A program made the position numbers and the translations under genes. The notes below the pieces were generated by a model. It ran no database searches, was not told the DNA's origin, and saw only the letters and a list, made by a program, of their open reading frames with translations. A stretch of 12,149 bases of DNA from Opitutus sp. GAS368. GTDB taxonomy: Bacteria; Verrucomicrobiota; Verrucomicrobiia; Opitutales; UBA953. The DNA is taken from positions 1-12,149 of the forward strand of contig CAMDQP010000021.1 of assembly GCA_945906115.1 (NCBI GenBank), read 5' to 3'. This document shows, one piece after another, positions 7,123 to 12,149 of the stretch; positions within the stretch are counted from its first letter, which is position 1; the number at the start of each line of letters is the position of its first letter.

Positions 7123-8232
7123 ATGGGCAACATCCACGGACACAGTTTCCGCATCACCACCTTCGGCGAAAGCCACGGTCCCGCTCTCGGCGTCATCATC
7201 GATGGCTGCCCGCCTCGCGTGCCGTTCGACGCCGCCTTCCTGCGCAGCGAGCTCGACCGTCGCCGACCCGGCCAGAGCGCCCTGACCACGCAGCGCAAGG
7301 AAGCGGACGTACCGGAAATCCTCTCGGGCGTCTCGCATGACGGCCTCACGCTTGGCTCACCCATCGCCATCATCATCCGCAACGTCGACCAGCGCCCGCA
7401 GGCCTACACCGAGATGAAGGCTGCCTATCGCCCATCGCACGCCGACTTCACCTACGACGCCAAGTATGGCATCCGCGCCGTCGAAGGAGGTGGCCGTTCG
7501 TCCGCTCGTGAGACCGCCGCGCGTGTCGCCGCTGGCGCTGTCGCGAAGACCGTGCTCAAACACGCCTGCGGCGCCCGCATTATCGCCTGGGTTGAAAGTG
7601 TCGGCGACGTGCGCATGCCCGCCGCCGCCAAGGCACCGACGTTGAAGCAGGTGGAGGCCACGCCGACGCGCTGCCCGCATCCCGCCACCGCCGCCAAGAT
7701 CGATGCGCTCATCCGCGCAGCGCGCGCCGACGGCGATTCCGTCGGGGGCGTGATCTGCTGCGTCATCGAGAACCTTCCCGCCGGACTCGGCTCACCGGTC
7801 TTCGACCGCTTCGAGGCCGACCTCGCCAAGGCCATGCTTTCGCTGCCCGCCACCAAGGGATTTGAAATCGGCAGCGGCTTCGCCGGCACTGTGCTCCGCG
7901 GCAGCGCGCATAACGATGAGTTCATCCGCAAGGGCGGCCGCATCCGCACCGCAACCAACCGCTCCGGCGGCACGCAGGGCGGCATCACCAACGGCGAAGA
8001 CGTTGTCTTCCGTATCGCCTTCAAGCCCACCGCCACCGTGCTCAAGCCGCAGAAGACGGTCCGTCCCGACGGCAAGGCCACCGAACTCAGTGCCAAGGGC
8101 CGCCACGACCCGTGCGTCCTCCCGCGCGCCGTACCCATCGTCGAAGCCATGGCCGCCTTAGTGGCCGTGGATCACTGGATTCGCGACCGCGGACAGAATG
8201 CTCCCTTTGGCCGCTGCGGACGTAAGGCATGA
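7123..8232 (+). CDS. aroC: Chorismate synthase AroC
   Basis: AroC converts 5-enolpyruvylshikimate-3-phosphate to chorismate, the last shikimate-pathway step, using reduced FMN in the cytoplasm. The product has 369 residues, a normal length. It opens MGNIHGHSFRITTFGESHG, the family N-terminus, with GESHG at 15-19, which fixes the start at 7123. Further family signatures are RSSARETAARVAAGAVAK (about residues 126-143), the flavin-site-like NRSGGTQGGITNG (near 280-292) and RHDPCVLPRAVPIVEAMAAL (near 327-346). The frame extends upstream to 6979 inside the lipoprotein gene, but that extension is a shadow. There is no Shine-Dalgarno and no room for a promoter between the preceding terminator and the ATG. 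The stop overlaps the next gene by ATGA. Confidence 0.97.
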   Translation: MGNIHGHSFRITTFGESHGPALGVIIDGCPPRVPFDAAFLRSELDRRRPGQSALTTQRKEADVPEILSGVSHDGLTLGSPIAIIIRNVDQRPQAYTEMKAAYRPSHADFTYDAKYGIRAVEGGGRSSARETAARVAAGAVAKTVLKHACGARIIAWVESVGDVRMPAAAKAPTLKQVEATPTRCPHPATAAKIDALIRAARADGDSVGGVICCVIENLPAGLGSPVFDRFEADLAKAMLSLPATKGFEIGSGFAGTVLRGSAHNDEFIRKGGRIRTATNRSGGTQGGITNGEDVVFRIAFKPTATVLKPQKTVRPDGKATELSAKGRHDPCVLPRAVPIVEAMAALVAVDHWIRDRGQNAPFGRCGRKA

Positions 8233-8960
8233 CCCCTATTATCATCATCCTCGGACCCACGGGCGCTGGCCGGGCCGACACGGTGCGCGAGTTGGCCGCG
8301 AACGCTTGGCCCGAAGGCCGCAAAATCCGCATCCTCCGCGAAGCCCGCGAAGGCGGCGTTGCTCCGGACCAATGGGAATTTAAGGGCGGACAGGCCATCC
8401 TGCCCGCGCCGGGCGACGAAGACGCCGCGATCCTGGTGTCCAACGGCTCCCTGCACATGATTGATCAGATGGAGGCGCTCCACCGCACCATCCGCCCGAT
8501 GATGCCCGACGCCGTGTGGCGTGTCGCGCGCATCATCACCGTCGTCGACTGCCCCCTGACAATGAAGCACAAGGCTGTCGAGGAGTGGTACCGCACGTGC
8601 GTACACTTCTCCGACGCGGTCATCATCAACCGCCGCTGGGATGTCCCCGGCCAGTGGGTCACCAAGTTCCTCGAGCCGTACGAGAAGGAATTCTATCCCT
8701 GCCTTTTCTTCAACCTTACCAAGATTGGTGCCATCGCCAACCCGCCTGCCGTCATCGACGGCGAGCCATTGCGCCTGTCCCACATCTTCGACGACATCGA
8801 CGCCGTCGATGAGATGGAGTTCGACGAGGATAACTTGCCCGACGAACCATTCGACCTGGTCCGCCAGGTGGACAAGTATTTCGCGCGCGATGAACTGGGG
8901 CGCCGCAACATCCTCGTCCCCGAAATCGGCGATCTGCTCAAGCAGGAAGGCCGCTGCTGA
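8229..8960 (+). CDS. Hypothetical protein with a degenerate P-loop, possibly G3E/CobW-like NTPase fold
   Basis: The 243-residue protein is not one I can name. It begins with a hydrophobic strand and a P-loop-like turn, IIIILGPTGAGRADT (about 4-18). The invariant Walker A lysine is replaced by Arg15, and the following Ser/Thr by Ala. Later parts recall G3E GTPases of the CobW/UreG/HypB group: a strand ending in VVD (105-107) that resembles the Walker B of CobW, and HFSDAVIINRRWD (126-138), which looks like the CobW pattern of a Q-x-x-x-A-D-x-x-x-x-N-K-x-D segment with NKxD altered to NRRWD. No CxCC metal-binding motif is present. A very acidic stretch (188-207) precedes a C-terminal helix-rich part. 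It overlaps the aroC stop by ATGA and sits 11 bp before an acyltransferase gene, so it belongs to the same transcript. The fold is inferred; catalysis is doubtful given the lost lysine. A kinase-like fold is an alternative. Confidence 0.8.
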   Translation: MTPIIIILGPTGAGRADTVRELAANAWPEGRKIRILREAREGGVAPDQWEFKGGQAILPAPGDEDAAILVSNGSLHMIDQMEALHRTIRPMMPDAVWRVARIITVVDCPLTMKHKAVEEWYRTCVHFSDAVIINRRWDVPGQWVTKFLEPYEKEFYPCLFFNLTKIGAIANPPAVIDGEPLRLSHIFDDIDAVDEMEFDEDNLPDEPFDLVRQVDKYFARDELGRRNILVPEIGDLLKQEGRC

Positions 8961-8971
8961 ACGCTTACCCG

Positions 8972-9844
8972 ATGCGGCCGCTGATTGTTACCTACGCCTG
9001 GCTGCTGACCCGCCTGCCCGAAGCGTTCGCCCGTCTCAACGCCGCGTTACTCGGACAGGTCCTTTGGCTCCTCCGCGGCAAGGTGATCCGACGTAACCTC
9101 GCCAAAGCTTTCCCCGATAAGGACGCCGCTTGGGTCCGCCGCATCGGCCGCACCTCCTGCCGCCGGACGGCGGAGATGGGCCTCTTCTCGATCGCCTCGC
9201 CCTTGATGTCGGAGACCGAAATCCGCAACCGTACCATCGTGGACGAAAGCGTGCTGAGCGCTGAACACGGCCTGCCACCCAAGGGCACTGGCGCGGTATT
9301 CTTCGTGCCCCACTTCGCCCTCATGGAGATGATGACCGCCGCCCCCCTCCTGAGCCCCGAACTAGCGAAGCGCGAATGGGTCGCCGTCTACCGCCCACTC
9401 GACCAGCCTGCGGCCGAAAGCTGGGTCAAGGAAGCCCGCGAGCGCTTCGGCATGAAACTGGCCTCGCGCCGCGAAGGCTTTGCGCGCGCGATGAAGGCCG
9501 TCCGTGAGGGGCATGCCACCGTGATCCTCTTCGACCAGACGACTCAGAGCGGTTCCATCTGGCAGTTCCTTGGCTCGCCTTGCGCGGTCACCGAGCTTCC
9601 TGGCATCATCGCGCAGCGCTTCAAGTGCCCGAGCCGCATCTTCTGGACGGAACGTACCGACTTCTGGCGTTGTCGCTTACGCATGGAGGCCCTGCACGCG
9701 ACGGATTCCATTGGCTTGACGATCGAATCGAACGCCTGGCTCGAGCGGAAGTTACGCTCCGGCGATGACGCCTGCGCGAACTGGCTCTGGGCGCACGACC
9801 GGTGGAAGCACGGCCAGCACCCGTTCAAGAAACTCGGCGAGTAA
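8972..9844 (+). CDS. Lysophospholipid/lipid A acyltransferase, LpxL/HtrB-like
   Basis: The 290-residue protein matches the LpxL/LpxM (HtrB/MsbB) family, inner-membrane enzymes that transfer secondary acyl chains to Kdo2-lipid IVA. The N-terminus (about 1-35) is moderately hydrophobic and is followed by VIRRNLAKAFPDKD (38-51), corresponding to the RNLxxAFP segment of the family. The catalytic H(X4)E motif is HFALME (His114, Glu119). Downstream blocks match as well: VYRPLDQP (139-146), ILFDQTTQSGSIWQFLG (185-201, corresponding to DQdxxxxxxFfG), and the C-terminal NWLWAHDRWKH (270-280), corresponding to QxxWxHRRW. Length is slightly below E. coli LpxL (about 306). The substrate cannot be told from sequence, and family members acting on ornithine lipids or phospholipids exist. 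It starts 11 bp after the preceding stop without a Shine-Dalgarno and converges on the next gene with a 3-bp gap. Confidence 0.88.
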   Translation: MRPLIVTYAWLLTRLPEAFARLNAALLGQVLWLLRGKVIRRNLAKAFPDKDAAWVRRIGRTSCRRTAEMGLFSIASPLMSETEIRNRTIVDESVLSAEHGLPPKGTGAVFFVPHFALMEMMTAAPLLSPELAKREWVAVYRPLDQPAAESWVKEARERFGMKLASRREGFARAMKAVREGHATVILFDQTTQSGSIWQFLGSPCAVTELPGIIAQRFKCPSRIFWTERTDFWRCRLRMEALHATDSIGLTIESNAWLERKLRSGDDACANWLWAHDRWKHGQHPFKKLGE

Positions 9845-9847
9845 GCC

Positions 9848-10402
9848 TTACTGCTTGGGAGCGACGGCCGGCGCCGCCGGGGCTTCGCCTTCGGCCAGCT
9901 TACGGCGCTTCTTCTCGCCCTTCTCGCCTTCCTTAGCGTCGCTCGACTTGCCTTTTTCCTTGTCGATCTCCGGTCCATATTTCTCGGCAAGCTTACGGAG
10001 GAATTCCATCCGCTGCTCCGTCGTGAGGGCCTGAATACGAGAGCGTTCGGCCTTGGCCTCCGCTGGGCTCAGCGTCTTGAAGTGGTGCTCGAGGACGCGA
10101 GAGCCAAAGCCACCGCGTTCGCGCATGTCCTTCATGATCTTATGGCGCTCCTCGGGCGTAGCGGTCTCGTACTTGGCGAGGTTGGCGGCGAAATCCCGGC
10201 GAGATTCAGGCGACATGCGCTCCATCTTCTCGATCGCCGAACGCATGCGGGTGAGCCGCTCGGGCGGCAACTCGAGAATCTTGCGGATAGTCTGGATTTC
10301 CTCGGCAGTCGGCTCGGATTCGGGCGAACGGCCGGAAGCCTGCTGGGCAAAGGAAGCGGCGGCCGCCAAGACGAGAGCCGAGAGAAGGGAAAACTTCTTC
10401 AT
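9848..10402 (-). CDS. Secreted helical protein with DUF3106/Spy-like repeats
   Basis: The 184-residue product begins with a Sec signal peptide, MKKFSLLSALVLAAAASFA, with a likely signal peptidase I cleavage after Ala19. The mature part is almost wholly helical and charged, with recurring turns that start helices: LPPE (46-49), MSPE (63-66), TPEE (82-85), LSPA (111-114) and LTTEQR (126-131). Such (L/M)(S/T/P)PE repeats are typical of DUF3106 proteins, and LTTEQ resembles the LTxxQ motif of periplasmic Spy/CpxP/ZraP/CnrX proteins. A Lys/Glu-rich stretch (146-171) leads to an Ala/Pro tail. The start at 10402 is set by the signal peptide; the frame is open to 10591, but that part overlaps the upstream gene. 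It lies 4 bp after the putative anti-sigma gene, so a periplasmic sensor, chaperone or target of that system is inferred. No metal-binding cluster is obvious beyond His106-His107. Confidence 0.8.
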   Translation of the reverse strand: MKKFSLLSALVLAAAASFAQQASGRSPESEPTAEEIQTIRKILELPPERLTRMRSAIEKMERMSPESRRDFAANLAKYETATPEERHKIMKDMRERGGFGSRVLEHHFKTLSPAEAKAERSRIQALTTEQRMEFLRKLAEKYGPEIDKEKGKSSDAKEGEKGEKKRRKLAEGEAPAAPAVAPKQ

Positions 10403-10406
10403 CGGA

Positions 10407-10769
10407 TCAGGAGCCGGGGGCGTTGAGCACCTCGGCCACGCTGGACTTCTCCACCGCGGGCGAAAGGAGCGAGAGGTCGGCGGAGGCGCCAAGTAGGTCA
10501 GCGAACTGAGCGGACTCGTCGTGGGCGAAGAGGGCGAACGTCTGGCGATTGAGTGCTTCCTCGGAAGGAGCGGACAAGGTAAGGACAGCAACGAGGCAGG
10601 CGGCGGCGGCCGTGGCGATGGAGCTCCAGCGGATCACGACGCGACGACGACGGTCGGTGCGGATAGCCCCGACAACGCGGTCAGCGAAGCCGGTGACGGC
10701 GACGGAACGGCCACGGCTGAGCGAAGCGGCGAGTTCCTGGTCGAAGTTTTTGTGGTTAGGATTGTCCAT
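10407..10769 (-). CDS. Single-pass membrane protein, putative anti-sigma factor
   Basis: The 120-residue protein has an N-terminal cytoplasmic part of about 45 residues, a very basic stretch RTDRRRRVVIRW (37-48), one hydrophobic segment at about 49-66 (rich in Ala, Val and Leu), and a C-terminal part of about 54 residues. The positive-inside rule puts the C-terminus in the periplasm. No zinc-binding HxxxCxxC (ZAS) motif is present, so if it is an anti-sigma factor it is of the ZAS-less small type (compare CnrY). The call rests on position (49 bp downstream of an ECF sigma gene, 4 bp upstream of a secreted protein) and topology, not on a recognised domain. No Shine-Dalgarno precedes the ATG. 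It could instead be an unrelated membrane protein. Confidence 0.7.
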   Translation of the reverse strand: MDNPNHKNFDQELAASLSRGRSVAVTGFADRVVGAIRTDRRRRVVIRWSSIATAAAACLVAVLTLSAPSEEALNRQTFALFAHDESAQFADLLGASADLSLLSPAVEKSSVAEVLNAPGS

Positions 10770-10818
10770 GGCTCAGTTCATAGGGTTAAACACCGCTGTC
10801 GGCGGCAAGTTGCAGGGT

Positions 10819-11391
10819 TCATTGGTTTCCATAGAAGTCTTTCAGGAGCTCGCGCAGGCGGCTCCGGGCGCGGTGAATCCAGGTCTTCACCGAAGAGACC
10901 GGCACACCCATGATCTCGGCGATATCCTCATAGGGCAGCTCCTGCTGGACGACCAGGAGGATGGCGGTGCGTTGCTCGGGAGGCAGCTGGGCAATCGCCC
11001 GCTGGAAGGCTTCATCGAGTTCGGCCACGCGCCGGGCGGATTGCTGAGAAGAATCGCCGGGCTCGGCCGCGAATTCCAAGGCGGTCGTGGGCTTGCGGCC
11101 GCGGCGGCGCCACTCGTTGAGCACGAGGTTGTGGGCGATATGAATCAGGTAGGTGCTCAGCTTCGCCTCTGGACGCCAACGGGAAGCCGCGCGGTGCAGG
11201 CGGATGAAGACCTCCATCGCCAGCTCTTCGGCGGTGGCCTGTGAGCCAACCTCGCCGCGGAGGTAGCCGACCAAGCGCGCATGGTGCCGATGGACGAGCA
11301 ACCTGAGAGCGTCGTCGTCGCCTTCGGCGACTAACGCCATCAGCCGCTTGTCATCCTCGTCGTCGGGGAGCATGGGCTCTTCCTGGGACAT
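10819..11391 (-). CDS. ECF-family RNA polymerase sigma factor
   Basis: The 190-residue product has the two-domain layout of extracytoplasmic-function sigma factors. Region 2 spans about 27-97, including AEELAMEVFIRLHRAASRW (54-72, -10 recognition helix region) and LSTYLIHIAHNLVLNEWRRR (78-97). Region 4 spans about 125-184, with QLPPEQRTAILL (135-146) and the helix-turn-helix YEDIAEIMGVPVSSVKTWIHRAR (154-176) that reads the -35 element. An acidic N-terminus (EEPMLPDDEDD) precedes region 2. It directs RNA polymerase to a stress or envelope regulon that cannot be named from sequence. A second in-frame ATG at 11373 is preceded by AGGAAGAG and may be the true start (184 residues). The downstream membrane-protein gene is its probable anti-sigma partner. 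Region 1.1 and region 3 are absent, which excludes a primary sigma factor. Confidence 0.92.
   Translation of the reverse strand: MSQEEPMLPDDEDDKRLMALVAEGDDDALRLLVHRHHARLVGYLRGEVGSQATAEELAMEVFIRLHRAASRWRPEAKLSTYLIHIAHNLVLNEWRRRGRKPTTALEFAAEPGDSSQQSARRVAELDEAFQRAIAQLPPEQRTAILLVVQQELPYEDIAEIMGVPVSSVKTWIHRARSRLRELLKDFYGNQ
11377..11384 (-). promoter_or_regulatory. Ribosome binding site for an alternative sigma-factor start at 11373
   Basis: AGGAAGAG on the minus strand lies 3 nt before the in-frame ATG at 11373 (Met7 of the long form); the AGGA core is 7 nt from it. It is the clearest Shine-Dalgarno near any start codon in the window. With the TATATT box upstream it favours 11373 over 11391. Confidence 0.4.
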
Positions 11392-11397
11392 CTCTTT

Positions 11398-11403
11398 AAT
11401 ATA
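11398..11403 (-). promoter_or_regulatory. Possible -10 element of the sigma-factor gene
   Basis: TATATT on the minus strand matches TATAAT at five of six positions and sits in the 32-bp gap after the holB-like gene. It would start transcription at about 11391, the A of the first ATG. The message would then be leaderless for the long form, or have an 18-nt leader for a start at 11373. No -35 hexamer is recognisable. Confidence 0.3.
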
Positions 11404-11423
11404 ACTCCGGTGCAGGGGTGAAG

Positions 11424-12149
11424 TTACGCCGCGCGGGGGCGCAGGGCGAAGGCGCGCAGGGTGCGCAGGAGGAACTGCTCAAAGGCGGCCACGACCTGGT
11501 AGTTGAGCTCCATGCGATGGCGGGCGTCCTCGAGGTAGCCGACCGACTGCGCAACCTGCTCGGCGCAGCCGGGGTGGCTCCGGCCGATCAGCCGGACCTT
11601 CTCCTCAACCGAGACGAGCATGCGGGCGCGCACGCCACGGCGGACGGACTCCTCGTAGGCGAGTTCGGCGTCATCCTCATCCTCGTCGGTCGGCGGGGGC
11701 GGCGGCGCAGCCTTCAGCGCCTCGTCGACGAAGAGTTCCAACAGCACCTCGAAGCGGGCGCACAGGGCGTAGAGCGGGATGAAGACTTCGGAGACGCGGG
11801 CCGTGGGCGAAGCCGGACCCTTGACCATGCGGGCGAGTAGTTTCTCCATCTCCCGCAGCCAGTCGGACCAGGAAGGGTCGGCCAGCACCGGCGCGTCACC
11901 GGCGACATGGAAGCGCAGGCAGCGGCTGAGGATCGTCGGGAGGACGCGGTAATAATTGGCCGTCTGGAGGATGATGAGCGTGCCGGGCGGCGGCTCCTCG
12001 AGCGTCTTCAGGAAGGCATTGGCGGACTCGGACTGGAAACGGTCGGGCTCGTTGACAATCACGACGCGGTGCGGCGACAGCGAAGTGAGGCGCAAGGCAG
12101 CGACGACCTCGAGGGTGTTGTCGATGGTGATGCGCCGCGATTTCTTCGC
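11424..12149 (-). CDS. holB: DNA polymerase III delta' subunit-like protein (partial, N-terminus outside window)
   Basis: The frame is open from the right edge to a stop at 11424, giving 241 C-terminal residues. The visible part holds the second half of an AAA+ clamp-loader domain: RRITIDNTLEVVAAL (about 5-19), RVVIVNEPDRFQSESANAF (29-47), LKTLEEPPPGTLIILQT (48-64), which is the conserved LLKTLEEPP block, and LPTILSRC (71-78), the SRC motif of delta'/gamma clamp-loader subunits. The C-terminal region is less conserved, with a Pro run followed by acidic PPPPPTDEDEDDAE, then a helical end. The delta' subunit helps load the beta sliding clamp on DNA. The P-loop region and zinc-binding cysteines, if any, are outside the window. 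A DnaX-like paralogue is the main alternative, but the degenerate DEAD-like box (VNEPDRF) favours delta'. It runs 32 bp upstream of the sigma gene on the same strand. Confidence 0.85.
   Translation of the reverse strand, partial: AKKSRRITIDNTLEVVAALRLTSLSPHRVVIVNEPDRFQSESANAFLKTLEEPPPGTLIILQTANYYRVLPTILSRCLRFHVAGDAPVLADPSWSDWLREMEKLLARMVKGPASPTARVSEVFIPLYALCARFEVLLELFVDEALKAAPPPPPTDEDEDDAELAYEESVRRGVRARMLVSVEEKVRLIGRSHPGCAEQVAQSVGYLEDARHRMELNYQVVAAFEQFLLRTLRAFALRPRAA

Noticed and set aside
7452..8150. Minus-strand frame of 232 codons opposite aroC
   Set aside because: aroC shows all three family signatures on the plus strand; the antisense frame has none.
9868..9880. Small hairpin CCGGC-GCC-GCCGG near the convergent junction, considered as a bidirectional terminator
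   Set aside because: The stem is only 5 bp, there is no T-tract on either side, and it lies within the coding sequence of the secreted protein's Ala/Pro tail.
1..12149. CRISPR array, tRNA/rRNA, insertion sequence, prophage, toxin-antitoxin or defence system
   Set aside because: I looked on both strands and saw no spaced direct repeats, tRNA-like cloverleaf, transposase or integrase motifs; the region looks like core chromosome.

Overview
The window reads as chromosomal DNA of a high-GC, Gram-negative, diderm bacterium. Three features point that way: a MurE with the DNPR motif of meso-diaminopimelate-adding enzymes, an LpxL/HtrB-type lipid A acyltransferase, and a lipoprotein with an outer-membrane-type sorting residue. 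The combination of a DUF3568-like lipoprotein, a small gene between rsmH and ftsI that looks like a divergent ftsL, and almost no Shine-Dalgarno sequences fits Verrucomicrobiota (perhaps Opitutae). That placement is an inference from gene content; the window holds no rRNA or other strong taxonomic marker.

Positions 1-6248 (minus strand) are the head of a division/cell-wall (dcw) cluster, in transcription order mraZ, rsmH, ftsL-like, ftsI, murE, murF. murF runs off the left edge. From rsmH to murF every junction is a stop/start overlap (three ATGA, one TGATG), so the five genes look translationally coupled. Upstream of mraZ is a set of TGGG boxes with about 10-bp spacing, as expected of a MraZ autoregulatory operator, with a possible -10 element among them.

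Positions 6249-6629 are a divergent intergenic region with an AT-rich island. It is followed on the plus strand by a small DUF3568-like lipoprotein gene (6630-7046) and a strong intrinsic terminator (7072-7109). Only 13 bp later comes aroC (chorismate synthase, 7123-8232), which overlaps by 4 bp a gene for a P-loop-like protein of unknown role (8229-8960). That gene is followed 11 bp later by an LpxL-like acyltransferase (8972-9844).

Positions 9848-12149 (minus strand) hold, in transcription order, a partial holB-like clamp-loader gene (entering from the right edge), an ECF sigma factor, a single-pass membrane protein that looks like its anti-sigma partner, and a secreted helical protein with DUF3106/Spy-like repeats. 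The last three form a plausible envelope-stress signalling unit resembling CnrH-CnrY-CnrX or RpoE-RseA-CpxP arrangements. The LpxL-like gene and the secreted-protein gene converge with only 3 bp between their stop codons.

No tRNA, rRNA, CRISPR array, insertion sequence or phage gene is visible. The most interesting items are the degenerate P-loop protein coupled to aroC, the terminator set directly before aroC, the MraZ box array, and the sigma/anti-sigma/periplasmic protein triad.
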